Positions 1 through 12,204 of a DNA stretch of 64,000 bases are shown piece by piece. Positions within the stretch are counted from its first letter, which is position 1; every line of letters starts with the position of its first letter. Location of the stretch: the NCBI GenBank assembly GCA_036417435.1, contig CM070904.1:129518695-129582694 (forward strand), written 5' to 3'. This DNA is from Inia geoffrensis (lineage: Eukaryota; Chordata; Mammalia; Artiodactyla; Iniidae). The notes under the pieces are model-generated. The model ran no database searches. It was given only the letters and a program-made list of their open reading frames with translations, and had not been told where the DNA came from. Position numbers and translations under genes: made by a program.

Positions 1-194
1 TATTCCGTGGCTACAAAAATAAATTGAAAAAAAAAATTCCCCGCCAAGTCAAGATTTGCACAAAGTGGTCACTCAGCTTTGGAAAACTGCACATGACTTC
101 AAGGCTTCTGCCACTGCTCCTGTGCCCACAGAACCTTGAGGAAATGGTTCTGAGAGCCCCTTCACCAGTCTTAAAACAGAAACCTGCAGAAAAC

Positions 195-1135
195 CAAGCA
201 ATCTGATTAAAAAATGGGCGAAGGACTTGAATAGACTTTTTCCAAAGAAGACATACCAATGGCCAAGAGGTACATGAAAAGATGCTCAATGTCACTGATC
301 ATCAGGGAAACCACAATGAAATGTTATCTCCACCTGTTCGAATGGCTTTTTACCAAAATGAGGTTGGAGAGGATGTGGAGAAAAGGGCAGTCTCGTGCTG
401 CACTTTTGGTGGGGGTGAGAATTGGTACAGCAACTACGGAAAACAATATAGAGACTCCTCAAAAAATTAAAAATAGAAACATCATGTGATCTGACAATCC
501 CATTTCTGGGCACATATCCAAAGGAAATGAAAACAGTGTCTAGAAGAGATAGCTACAACCCGACATTCATTGCAGCATTATTCACAAGGGCCGGGACATG
601 GAAACAACGTAAGTGTCCATGGATGGATGAATGGATAAAGAAGATGTGGTATATACACAATAGAATATATTATTCAGCCATAAAAAGGAAATCCTGCCTC
701 TTGTGAAAACATGGATGAACCTTGAGGGCATTGTGCTAATTGAAATAAATCAAAGACAAATACTGTATGATCTCACTTATATGTGGAATCAAAAAAAGGC
801 AAACTCGTGGAAACAGAACGGATTGGTGGTTGCCAGGGGCGGGATGGGGAGATGTCGGTGAAAGGGTACAGACTGCTAGTGATTAGCTGAGTAAGTTCTG
901 GGGTCTAACGTGTGGCATGGTGACTTAACAGTACTGTATTACGTGCTTGAAAGTTGTTGAGAATAGATCTTAAATGTTCCCGCCACACAAAAAAGGTAAT
1001 TATGTGATGGGGGGTGTTAACACCTCCTGTGGTAATGGTTTTACAATATGTATGTGTATCAAATCACCCTATTGTAAACGCTAAACTTAACGTATGTTAT
1101 CTGTCAATTATATCAATAAAGCTGGGCGGAAAAAG
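195..1135 (+). mobile_element. Old L1 fragment: end of ORF2 and 3'UTR
   Basis: Translation fragments such as KRCSMSLIIRETTMKCYLHL and the DNA around 600-800 (the ATGGATGAATGGATAAAGAAG region) match the last part of an L1 ORF2. The 3'UTR follows, ending in CAATAAAGCTGGGCGG near 1130. Frames are heavily decayed. It resembles older mammalian L1MA/L1MB-type elements; the subfamily is not determined. Confidence 0.85.
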
Positions 1136-2906
1136 AGAGAAACTAGAGGGCCACTTGTAAGCATCACTCGCATGGGATCCTTTTTGGACGCCACTTGTTC
1201 CACCTGGCCACCCACTGGCTAGGCAGGCTTGGCTCAGACCGGTGAGGGGCTTTTCCCCCCACATGAGAATGGTCTGCTCTGCTCTCTAGGATATTCCGGG
1301 GGGCGGCAGGGGGCGGGCAGTGCCTGGATCCAGGACACGGAAGCAGCAGAGGTCGCGACGGGGCACGGCCATGAGGAATTCCGTCTGTGTAACTGATTCA
1401 GGCCAGTCCCTCTTTCTAGCAGAGGTTTGAAAATTCTTCCAGACTTTAAAGGACGAATAGGCACAAATTGCAGCCACAATAAACCTCAGGTTGCCAACCT
1501 CAGAGGCATATAAATAGCCTTCAGGGAGCCCCCCTCACCCGCCTTTGTAGTCATTTAGGTATTTATTCAGCAAATAAAGGTTCAAGTCGTTTGTCTCGTA
1601 TCAGAAAGCCACGAGAATGGAAACACTCTGTAACTCATTTGGCAGCAAAGCCAGACTTGGTGACCTAACGTGAGGCGACTCACAGCCTCTCTTTACCCCC
1701 GGTTGTGAATACTGACGTCTCCCTGCGCTGGACCATGGGCTGCTCCTAATAGGGAAGGTGCGTTGACTTCTTCTCCCCCGGGTCTGAAGCTCCCCCTCCC
1801 TGGCCCCTTGTTCTGTGTCCCGTCTGCAGCCTGGCCCATCTCAGCTGGCGGTCACTTCATTTTCCCAGTGAGTTGTTCAGGCCCCAAACCCAGGATGATC
1901 CACAATGCCTCTCTTTTTCTCACCATCCCCCATTTCCGGTCAAGCTGGGACCCCCGGTTGCACCCTGGGCACGGGAGGAGTCCTGCCACCCCCTCACTCC
2001 AGGGTTGTCAACACTGCCCATGCGCTGGTCCCCTGGCTTTCACCCCTCCTGCAGGGGGCTGTTCCCAAGAGCTTCTAGGTGATTGTTAAAACCCAAGTCA
2101 GTCATGTTACTGCAGAGCTTTGCACTTTCAGTGGCCCTTTACCAAGTCCCAGGAGCCAATCCGTCCTGCGCCTGCTCTTAAGCTAAGAATGGTTTTGATG
2201 GTTATAAAGTGCTTGGGGGGGAAATCAAAAGGTAAATACTTTGCGACCTGTGCAGGTCCTATGAAATTGACATTTCCGCGTCTAAGTCACAGCCACGCCA
2301 GTGTGCTTACACTTTCCGCAGCTGCCTTCAGATGTCGGCAAAGTTGAGTCCTCGAGACACAGACCTTTGTGACACCCTCGATAGTCTCCTGACCCAAAAA
2401 ACCTGAACTGTTTACTCTCCGGTGCCTGGCAGGAGAGGTTTCCCAGCCCTGCTGCAGGCTCCGCTCCTCCCCGACCTCCTGGCTCCCTCAGCTCCAGCCG
2501 GGCCACCCTCTTCCTCCCATGGGCTGACCTCAGGGCTGTGGCCGTGCCTTTGCCGGGAGGGCCCTTCCTCGTGGGTTTTTCACTTCCTTCAAGCCCTTGC
2601 TCAGACCTCGGCCTCCCAGCGGTTCAGCGCTGGGCCTCCCTCCTGCCCACAGCCCCTCCTCTTCTGTTTTTCTGCCCCGTCACTGTCCGGCGCTCTCATT
2701 ATGCTTGTTTCTCGTGGGTCCCACCGCCACTGGACTCGAGTTCCCGACGACTGGGGTCTTTGTCTCTGTGGGCCCAAACACTAAAATCAGAAAGGAGTCC
2801 TCGTAGTGTTCGGTCCGTATTGGTTGAAAGACTTGATGTAGAATAAATATTTGCAATTTAGGTGCTCCGGGGGAGGTATGTAAGTTTTTGTTAGATACCC
2901 CATGTT
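1136..2906. other. Unique non-coding sequence, no gene supported
   Basis: No spliced-exon pattern or known repeat is recognised. The longest frames lack coding character and conserved motifs. Confidence 0.6.
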
Positions 2907-3122
2907 GGGCTTCCCTGGTGGTGCAGTGGTTGAGAGTCCGCCTGCCGATGCAGGGGACACGGGTTCATGCCCCGGTCCGGGAAGATCCCACATGCCGCGG
3001 AGCGGCTGGGCCCGTGAGCCATGGCTGCTGAGCCTGCGTGCCTGGAGCCTGTGCTCTGCAGCAGCAGAGGCCACAACAGTGAGAGGCCCATGTACTGCAA
3101 AAAAAAACACACAAAAACAAAA
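2907..3122 (+). mobile_element. CHR-type SINE (short form)
   Basis: Head GGGCTTCCCTGGTGGTGCAG, B-box-like GGTTCATGCCCC, and an A-rich tail with C interruptions. Short flanking repeats CATGTT lie at 2901-2906 and 3123-3128. Confidence 0.93.
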
Positions 3123-3844
3123 CATGTTAGGTTCTGTGAGTATGAAACTTTCAGCGATTTTTTTTTTTTTTAAGAAGAAGTAGAAAATATCTGTCTTACC
3201 ACGCGTGTGAAGTATTTCCCCCTATCTGTTTTGGAGGTGAAATATTTTGTGGGGAAATATTTCACTAGAAATCTCAATAGTTAGTGAATTAGTTTACTTT
3301 TATCCCACTGCATCAGAAAGGGGCACATCGAGCGGGTTTCCCACTGTGGGTCAGAGGTGGCTTTGTGTAGCCCCACGCATGCCTGCACACACGCTCTGGC
3401 CCTCCCTTGTCCTGGCACTCAGGAGGTGAAGGCCCTGTGTCAGTGTTCATTCCCCATGTTGAATTTCTGTTGCTTTTGGAAAGCTTACTATGAATAGATC
3501 CCTTACCTCAGAATTCAGATGAAGAAAACTGTTGCATAACACGGGGATCTTGTTAAGAGCTCTCTGGCCATGCAGTTCATTTGTTCATTTTGTTTTAAGA
3601 TAAATACGATCATTGCCCTCAGAATTGAGGCAACCTCCTGCTATAACTTGGCATCAGGAATAGAATTAAAAACATGTTTTTAGTTCACATTTATCATTCC
3701 TTCTCAACGGGCACATATAAAAGGAATATTGCTTGTTACTTTACACTTTATGCCATCTTTTTTTTTGGTTTCAGCTTGCACATGCATATTCTTTTCTGGC
3801 CAATAGTATTTGATAACAGTCATAATAAAAGTGAATAAGTGAGG

Positions 3845-3990
3845 CTAACGTTGAGTGCTTTCTGTGTTCTGTGCTGTGCATGTCATGTCCATCATCTTCA
3901 TTGATATCATTACTATTTTTCTCATTTTACAGACGGACAAAGTCCCAGGGCTGTACAGCTAATACCTGATGGTATTTGCCGCTTGCGATC
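3845..3990 (+). mobile_element. MIR SINE fragment
   Basis: TGAGTGCTTTCTGTGTTCTG, then CATTTTACAGACGGACAAAG and CTGTACAGCTAATACCTGAT, follow the 3' half of MIR. Confidence 0.65.
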
Positions 3991-4881
3991 TAATTCTAGC
4001 ATCTGGTTGGAACCTTTTTATGCTTATCACTTAGCACTACATCTTTGGCATGATAATTGTTTTTATCACTGTTAGTTATTTTCTCTTTGCTGTGTTGCCA
4101 AGTGCAGTGTGGATGTGTAACAGGTGAAATACTAGAAATGAAGACACCCTAAGGGAAGACATAAGAAAGGCAGCATTTAAGAAATTGTAAGCACATTTGC
4201 AAAAATTTAAAATTTTTAGACTTATCCTGCATCAGAAATTGGGAGCCTCCGAAGATACTGCTTTCTAAAAATTGCCAGCTGTGCCCAGTCAGCACATTTT
4301 TGTTGTGTAACATTTCTTCTCAACCAGCAGTTAGTCAATGACTCTAGAGTTGCAGCCACAGACCTGAGGAGTGCACAGGAAGCCACACCTACCGTCCACG
4401 GCCTTGTGTTATCGTGGTAACGGCCACCTCCCCGACCTCCTGAAGCTTCAGTCTGGTGGTTTATGGAGCTCCACCGAAACACTGCAGGCACGAAGAGGTA
4501 CTTGCCTGCTGGAACTCCGATTTTTTTTCTTACCACTTTTAAGGATTTTCTAGACTTCCTCTCATAAGCATGCATTTTATAATGAAAACAGTAAAGCAGC
4601 TATGCTTGTATGTCTGCAGAGAAGTCGTCTTCGGACACTAGTAAATATTGATCATTGATTACCAAGATCGGCTGTTTTCCAGGCCTCTCGTAGGTGTGAA
4701 GCGCCAGTCACTTACTTGGCGTCTGTCACGCTTGGCATTACTGTCCAGATGTGTGTGCAGCTGCCCCACGAATGGCCTTTATCAGCCTCTTGGTGAATCT
4801 GCTGCAGGGGGCAGGGGAGAGAGAGCTGTGTTCTCTGTCACAGTCCGAGCTAGATTCCTGAGAACTGATGTGTCCGTTTAT
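3991..4881. other. Unique non-coding sequence
   Basis: Nothing recognised. The AT-rich interval just before it (3129-3844) is also without a recognisable feature apart from short T runs. Confidence 0.55.
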
Positions 4882-5021
4882 TTATTTATTAAAAAGAAAA
4901 TTTTTTTTTTGACCGCACCCCACTCAGCATGCGGGACCTTAGTTCCCCAAACAGGGATCGAACCCCTGCCCCCTGCAGTAGGAGTGCGGAGTCTTAACCA
5001 TTGGACCACCAGGGAAGTCCC
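4882..5021 (-). mobile_element. Older tRNA-derived SINE, short body
   Basis: The tRNA-like head (minus strand) is GGACTTCCCTGGTGGTCCAA, with a short body and a tail of A residues (T-rich near 4895-4910). Imperfect flanking repeats around GATGTGTC and AATGTGTC suggest a decayed target duplication. It is a different subfamily from the CHR copies with GCAGTGG heads. Confidence 0.85.
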
Positions 5022-5368
5022 CCAATGTGTCAGTTTTTAATGAAAGCAAAACTGGTTTGCACAAGATGAACGTAATTCACCCTTGGGCCATCCATCCTCT
5101 AGTGGATTTGGGGAGGGGTGGTAAGACAGCATGACTGATGGGAAGATAGCTCTCCGCAATTCAGAGACCAAGTGCTGCTTCGATGAAACCGTCAGCAGGG
5201 TTTGTGTTCTGAATGTCCAGTATCACGCCCAGAATGAGCCGTTTCCTGGAAAAGATAATTGGGCATCACGGCGAATCTTGCATATGGCTGAAGGAATCAC
5301 AAACCAATCCTAGGAGAATAAAGGCAGAAGCACTTACTGATGCCGTGGAGTTTCAAAGCGAGCAGCAG

Positions 5369-5580
5369 GGGCTTCCCTGGTGGCGCAGTGGTTGAGAGTC
5401 CGCCTGCCGATGCAGGGGACACAGGTTCATGCCCCGGTCTGGGAGGATCCCACGTGCCGCGGAGCGGCTGGGCCCGTGAGCCACGGCCGCTGGGCCTGCA
5501 CGTCTGGAGCCTGTGCTCCGCAACGGGAGAGGCCACAACAGTGAGAGGCCCGCATACAGAAAAAAAAAAAAAAAAAAAAA
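5369..5580 (+). mobile_element. CHR-type SINE (short form) with perfect 14-bp target duplication
   Basis: Full head, body and A-tail. AAAGCGAGCAGCAG is duplicated at 5355-5368 and 5581-5594. The intact duplication and pure A-tail indicate a recent insertion. Confidence 0.96.
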
Positions 5581-5624
5581 AAAGCGAGCAGCAGCATTTC
5601 TTATAAATTATCATTGTTTATAAA

Positions 5625-5820
5625 CCCACTTCACACACATTGTCTCATTTGCCCAGCGAGGCAGGGAGGTGGCAAGGTTAGGCTATTTAGTTCTTGTTTA
5701 TATCCTCTGGATGGGAAAACGAGGTCAGGTGGATAAGGGACTTTTCCCAGATTCCCAAGTAACAGAGTTGGGACCAAAGTGATTTCCTATGTCTCTAAGG
5801 CCAGAGCCATCTCTCCCCGA
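5625..5820 (+). mobile_element. MIR SINE fragment
   Basis: CATTGTCTCATTTGCCCAGC, GGATGGGAAAACGAGGTCAG and AAGTAACAGAGTTGGGACCA match MIR order. Confidence 0.65.
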
Positions 5821-8800
5821 CCCCAGGCTGTCCCCACACCATGCAGGGGAGGGTCGTAGGTGGGAAACGGGAGGTTTTATAGAAGGACCAAAGCATGGTT
5901 TATGCTAATGAAATCCAGCTAATTATTTGGAAATTTAGCTACTGTTAAATGGAATTGTGTTGGTCCCCCTTCAGTGCTCTCTGCGGGAATAAGAGGACAC
6001 ATGGAGCCCAGGGCAGGAGGAAGGCATTCTGGGCCTTGGGGGGACTGGCTGGCAGCCCGCAAGCCTGGCTTTTCCCTGTCGGGTGGATCGAGTGTGACTC
6101 AGGGCCCCTCTCTTAGCCTTTGCTTTTGCCTGTCACCTGAAGGGGCTGTACCCTGAACCTTGTGAGCCCCCCCTCCCCACCGCGGGGGATGGACCGGCGT
6201 CTCTCTGGAGGTCTGTGGAGCTCCAGCTCCGGTCATCTTCCTGGCGACGGGGTGGCAGAGAGGAGGCTGCTGGCCACTGGAGGCTTTGGATTCCCAGCCC
6301 TGACTCTGTGGTGGGAACATTCTTCGAGGTTTTGTGAGTGTTTTAGAATTTTTAAAGGAGAGATAATATCTAGATGTTGGGTTCCACCAAAACAAATATT
6401 GTTCTTTTGAAAATATGTTAGACAAAAAAATGCAGCCAGATCTGCTGAGCCCGACTTAGAAACGCATCCGCGAAGTCCTGCTGTGTCCCAGCTGCAGGGC
6501 AGCCTATGACTTGTGGGCCCTGTACTTTGCGGGATGCCCCGTTTAGAGGGTGGGCGGGGGGAGTGGAGGGTTAGTCTCCTGAGTGAAGACTGTGGAGCTC
6601 TTAGTTTTGCTCGCTGGGATTTTTGGCTTCACAGCTGACTTCCCTGGAACGGTCCCTCGTTGAGTCTCGGGGTTACTCCTCTGCCTGGTCGCCGTCGTGG
6701 TCCCTTATTCTCACAGAGAAGGAGCTCTGGCCCGCAGCACTGCAGACTGCTGGAATCAGAGCTGGCTGGCTGTCTTCTGTAAAATTCCAAGGCGTGTGTT
6801 TTTTTCCCCCTTGTAATCTGGCTCTGGAAAGAGCCCTGCTGGTCAGAGTTCCCAGCTGAGAGGCCTTGGCAAGGATCCTGTGGGGTGTGGTCCTTGGAAG
6901 GTGCAGCCGTCTCAGGCCAGGGCACTGGGGATGCTCAGAGTCGGGGGCGGCCAGGCCCTGGGCCCCCTGGAGGCAGCAGGTGGTAATAATAATAGTAATA
7001 AAGATGGAATAATAGAAATAAAAGAGCAAACTTAAGAGACCATAGAAAAGGGAAGCAGTGGTTAAGTTCTGCATAGAAGTAATTTTGCACAGAGCTTTGT
7101 CATTTTGAGGGATGCTTATTACCAAGGGCTTTGTGGTTTCCTTTCCTCCTGTTTTTGGTCTTATTTTTGGTGGTTTTCTGTCTTGCTGTGTGGGGAGAGT
7201 TTGCGGCCAGGTGCTGTGATGCAGCTCTCTGAGCACTTTTTCTTGAGCCCTGATTTTAATAAGACAAGCTGTGGGAACATAGGAGAGAAAAAGAAAAGGT
7301 GGAGTTGGAGTGACCAGTGGTGCTTGGGAGAAAGGAGTGGAGTTGTGTCCCCAGTGGGAGAAGGGAACCTAAAGGTGTTGGGGGCGGGGGAATGAAGAGA
7401 GCGGGGGAGGGAGCTCTGGGGAGAGAGCCCGAAGCCCTAGGGGGCTGGCTGGGATAACATTATTTGAGATTTAGAGAAGTAAGTATAAATAGAGGCTAGG
7501 GGCTGGCAAGGGCAGTGGAGGGAAAGCACGTGGCAGGGGTGTCGGTAGGGTGGGGCTGGGCTGTGTGGTGGTACCACACAGACTCAGCTGAGCTTCGGGC
7601 AGCCCAGGGCTGCTTCCCGCTCTCACCCCGGATCTGTGTGCGCGCCGAGGCCAGCCAGAGGGGCTTCTGTGCATCTGGTCCCTCGGGGTCCCAGGCTGAT
7701 GGAGCGGTTCACGTTTGGAACATTCCTGGTTCTGTGCCGGGGAAGAGAGCTCTGGCGGAGGGTCTCTTGTTTGCAGTTAGATGCTCAGAAGTTACACAGG
7801 TCACTTTTGCTCCCAGCTCACTGGCCAGGATTGGTAGGTGGTCCCACGACCGCAAGGGGGCCGGGAAGTGCATTGGGAGGGGTGGAAGTGTTTGCTGCAG
7901 CAGGATTGGAGGTGTGGCTCCAGGCTTCTTGCCTCAAAGGTGGGTAAGTGGAGACCCGCCAGCTAGTTGCTCGAGGTCCAGTCATTGGGCTGGGACAGGA
8001 GGTGACCGGCTGACCACTTTAGGATAACTGAGCATCTCCTTCCTGCGGGCCAGTGTGAGCACCGTTAACAGGAGGGTGAGTGCTTTTGAACTGTGAATCT
8101 AGGGCTTTCTATGCATGTAGACTCTCGTGGCGACGTGGACCGTCAGCTCTTCAGGTTTGTTGCGGTGCTGACCTCAGCAAGAGGAAGGGTTTCAGCTTGA
8201 AGCCAGCTGGCAGTATCACACCCCACTGTTACCTGACACTGCCTGAGAGTCAGGAGGCAGCCTTCCTCCGACATGATGTTCTTCCAGATTATGAAAACCA
8301 ATCATGGACACGCTTTGCCTGCGTGCTGAGAGCGCCTTCCTTTTTGTTTGCCAGGAGCTGCACACCTGGGTGATAACACCGTGTAGGTAACTGGGATGCT
8401 CAGCCCTCAAATACGGACTCAGGTGTAATCAGAGAATCCCTGTCTTGTGTGTCTTTGAACAGGAGTCCGAGTCTGTTGGGTTGGGTCTCCTCGTCGATAA
8501 GCAGGAGATTGAGACAGTTGTAAAGAACAGCTGTCTATGTCCATGACAAGTAGAGTAAAAAGTACAGTCTTGAGTTTCTGCTAAAATTTAGGTTTGCCGT
8601 AAAGGTCTTCATTTCTTTAAAGAGTATTCGTCAATTGTAAATATGGCCTGAATTTCATACCTTTGTAGGAGTTTCCACATAAATATGTTTACTTTTCAGA
8701 CAAAGAAGTGCTTCCATCTTCTGTCCCAGTATCAGACCACGTGGTCACTGGGAACGTCGTTCCGGGACTGAAACCACATCTTAGGCCACTGGTCAGGGAC

Positions 8801-9039
8801 CCAGGCACAGCGTGACTCCCTTCTGGAAAGTCCTCTGTCAATGGTGATGTTGATAATTATGTAAAAATATTCTGGTCTGCAGCCTGCGGTCTCACTGGAG
8901 AACAGTCAGACATGCTTTATTTTCTAATTGTAATCATAATTCCAGCGCTGTTTCAGGATTTTGTTTTCCCAATTGCTTATTGTTTGAGACCTTTCCTTTT
9001 CTCAGTGAAGCCTGTAGTCTGCTGCTTGAGTGCCTGTGG

Positions 9040-9280
9040 GGCGGATTTGTTGCTGGCAGGGAGGGCTCTACAGATTTAATCCCGGCATTTATTTCCTCTC
9101 ATCTGGCGAGGCTGCAGAGTGCTTGTTAATTGATTGCACCCTTCACTCGCCTCGAGCTGCTGCCTCTGGACAGAGCCTGTTTAAAGTGGGGGCCCAGATG
9201 CACCTTCGCTGCATATAACTCACGGGCATAATCAAAGGGCCAAGGCTGCAGTAAATAATTCAAGCCAGCCGGGGCTCCTG
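9040..9280. promoter_or_regulatory. Candidate distal enhancer (motif cluster)
   Basis: TTGTTAATTGATTGC, TCATCTGGC (E-box type), ATAATCAAAGGGCC (TCF/LEF type) and AGTAAATAATTCAA occur within 240 bp of non-repeat sequence. Confidence 0.3.
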
Positions 9281-10324
9281 CCCTCAGTAATGAGATCTCA
9301 GGGGCAATGCCATGAGTGCCCAGACCCCTCCAGATGATTTATGGATTGGTCTTTGCCTTTGTGCTTATTCAGACTGACAGATACACACTTAATAGCTGGT
9401 TGTACTCAGGAGCGAGGCCTTGTGTGGGTTTCACTCTGACCCTTGAGAACCTACGAATCCACGAAGTTAGTGTAAGAAGGGTCGTGTTCAGGTGGGACAG
9501 AGTTCGGGCGTCTCAGCAGCGCAGCCAGGGTTGTTGGGGGTGTGGTGGCCGTTCTCTGTGTGATGGCCAGAGAGCCAGGCTGGGTGATTCTCCCCCAGGT
9601 ATGCATGTGGCCACCCATCCTGCCGGCCAGCGCTGTGCTCTTGTGGGCGTGGATGCCAGCCTCTCGAGATTCTAGCTCCTGCCTCCATGCGAGACTCTTA
9701 GCTTGGGTTGTCTTGGTGCCCTTTCGTCTCTCAGGTGTCCTGCTCTCTCCTCGTGGCTGGGGGCATTCTTACTGATGGGCCCAAGGGGAGCAAATAAACA
9801 TAAGTTGTACTGAAATAGTTTTACATTTAATACTCTTCATATGAGGTTTGGAGGCAGATGGCCTTAGGGATATAGGTACCTTAATTTGGCAACTTAGTTT
9901 ACAACAAAACGGGTTCTGTCTTGTCATCTAAACTGGTTTACATGTAATGCATATGTCAGAAGCCCTGTCCCCCAAACGTTTCAGCTTCTGTTAGTGACAA
10001 GTATTACATCTATTTGAACAGAAACCATGGATTCAGGAACTAATAGAACACTCTATTCCCTTGAAAAAGATAAAGGCTAGGGAAAGAATTTTTAGCTCAA
10101 CACTGTTCTTGCCCATGGGTGTTCTCTTTGGCAGGGGAAAAAAGCTGCTAGAAATGGTAAGGAAAAGGAAAAAAGAGGAAACTATATCACAGGTAAATAG
10201 AACCGCTTTTTACTCCAGGTGACCTGATAAAGGAAGCCTTTAAAATAAACTGGTAATTATTTTAAAATATTCCTTTGTGAGTGTGCCTAATGGGTGCAGC
10301 CCTCCCCATAGAACCTGCCACTCC

Positions 10325-10385
10325 ACCTACAGTTCCTAGCAGAGGCTGTAATTAACAGCAAATTAGCATATTGCAACACAGCGTG
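10325..10385. promoter_or_regulatory. Candidate homeodomain-site cluster
   Basis: TGTAATTAACAGC, AAATTAGCAT and ATATTGCAACAC lie close together in unique sequence just before the L2 fragment. Confidence 0.25.
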
Positions 10386-10520
10386 GGCCACGGGGCGTCC
10401 TCACCCATCTGCTGTGTAGGGAGCGGGGGTGACACCTGGCCAGCAGTGGCCTGGAAGACTTCTCTGTCATTTCAGAAGGTAGGGATGTGTCAGAATCTTT
10501 GGTATGATTTTCTTCTTACC

Positions 10521-10580
10521 ATTAAAAATATATGTATATATATTTAATATATACGCACACATACACGGACACACATGTAT
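10521..10580. repeat. AT-rich and CA-type microsatellite
   Basis: An imperfect TATATATATTTAATATATA stretch followed by CACACATACACGGACACACA. Confidence 0.75.
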
Positions 10581-10599
10581 GTTCTGCTAAATGATCATG

Positions 10600-11080
10600 A
10601 AAGCCCCTAAATTTTCTGCATTCGTGTCTGTTCATTTTATTCATTTGTCAAATATTTATCGAGCATCTGTGAGTGTGCTTGGCCTCCTGTTGGTGCTGGC
10701 GAGCCAAGGCAAGCAAGGTCTTTGGCCTCCGGCACTTGGAGTCCAGAAGGGAAGGCGAGGTTGGCCAGGGTCACCCCCATAACCATACAGTTCAGTGAGG
10801 TCAGCAGCGGGGTCAGAGGAGGGCCTCTGAGGAGGGTGGTGACCCAGCTTAATGAGCTGCCACTCCTCTTCAATCTCGGTGGGGACGGGAGTGCACTTCT
10901 TTCAGGAGGGCGGGGACAGCATGTGCAAAGGCCCTGTGCGGGAGGGACGTATTTGAGGAATGCGTGGAAGAAGGCTCTTGCAGCTCGGCGGTGAGGGAAT
11001 GCAGGATGCCTGGGGCAGGGTTAGGGGCTTGTTCTTTATAAAGCCTGTGAAGTCGTCAGAGGATTCTGGTGTAAAATCTT
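10600..11080 (+). mobile_element. L2 LINE 3' fragment
   Basis: ATTTGTCAAATATTTATCGA with GCATCTGTGAGTGTGC, later GGGGACAGCATGTGCAAAGG and CCCTGTGCGGGAG, follow L2 3'-region order. Diverged. Confidence 0.6.
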
Positions 11081-12204
11081 TGGCAGTTTCACTTACATTG
11101 GGAGCACTGAGGGTCCCCAGCAATGTCCTCCCCACACCCCACCCTCCCACCCCCTGCAACCTGGTGTGGGGTGTGGGATGTGCCAGGCACAGGGCCAGAC
11201 GCCAGTGGCCACGTGGTTTGGGGAGAGGCTGGAACAGCTCCCGCGGTACGTATGTACCGTGAGGACTTTGTGTGAAATAGAACCAGACGTTGGGTGCTGT
11301 CTTTTCCCGTTTTCTTTGCCGCTTGGGAATACCATTAATTGTTTAGCTCAGACGTGCTGTGCTCTCTGCTTGGAGCACGTGCTATATGTGATGTTCTTAC
11401 AAGGCTTTCAGTTCTTCCAAACACCCGCAGCCAACGAACCTCTGCCTGTGGGTCATGTGCCCACAGAAGGTTCTGTGCCAGCCGAGTGCTTTCTCTGTTG
11501 GATCGTTTTTTCTGCTCATAAAGTGAAAGTGAGGGTAGCTCTTAGGTGAAGAGTGCGAGAGGGTGACACCCTCTGCTTCCTCTCGTGGTCAGAGGTGGGC
11601 GTTGTCACCTCCAGGGTCCTGGCCGTGGAGAGTCGTGCCCCTGGCTTTGCTTCGTCACCCGGAGTCAAGTGACTGGGAGTCAGAGAACCAGACTTCACAG
11701 GACATCTGAGCACAGCATCCATCTTTCCACTGTGCCTCATACTCTCCTAACTGGCCCCACTGAGGAGTTTGCCAGTATTGTTAAAATTGGAATGATCTAA
11801 AATGACCTAAAATTGGAATGATCCCATCCTTTACTCACAGCCCGAGATATTTTTTCAAAGCATCATCTCTCTTGTTTCTAGGCAGAGAATTTATTACATT
11901 TTTCCTGAATTTATCTGTAAGCGTGGGTCAGATGTATGCTTGGCATTACTCTCCTCTCCATTGTAGCCTACTTTTTATGCCAAGAGCAAGTATTTTAAGG
12001 CAGTGGGGTCAGCTCTCTTCTGGTCTCCTGACTTCACAGTATAACTATGCATTCTGTCCCTCTTGGGGAGCTGGGTTATTATGAAACTAGGTCAAATTAC
12101 TGTTTTTCTCTTTTTGCCTATAGCCATTCCAAAGACAGAATCCTTTCCTCCAAAACAAATCTTGAAAGTCATTTATTCTTGGGATGGCCATCAAAGGCAG
12201 AAAA
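11081..12204. other. Unique non-coding sequence
   Basis: No gene or repeat recognised. Frames here show no conserved protein motif. Confidence 0.55.

Larger units (their letters stand above)
5822..10599. other. Unique non-coding sequence with candidate regulatory motifs
   Basis: 4.8 kb free of recognisable young repeats, which is notable in this SINE-rich window. GA-rich at 7260-7440. Holds two of the motif clusters listed separately. No convincing exon. Confidence 0.55.
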
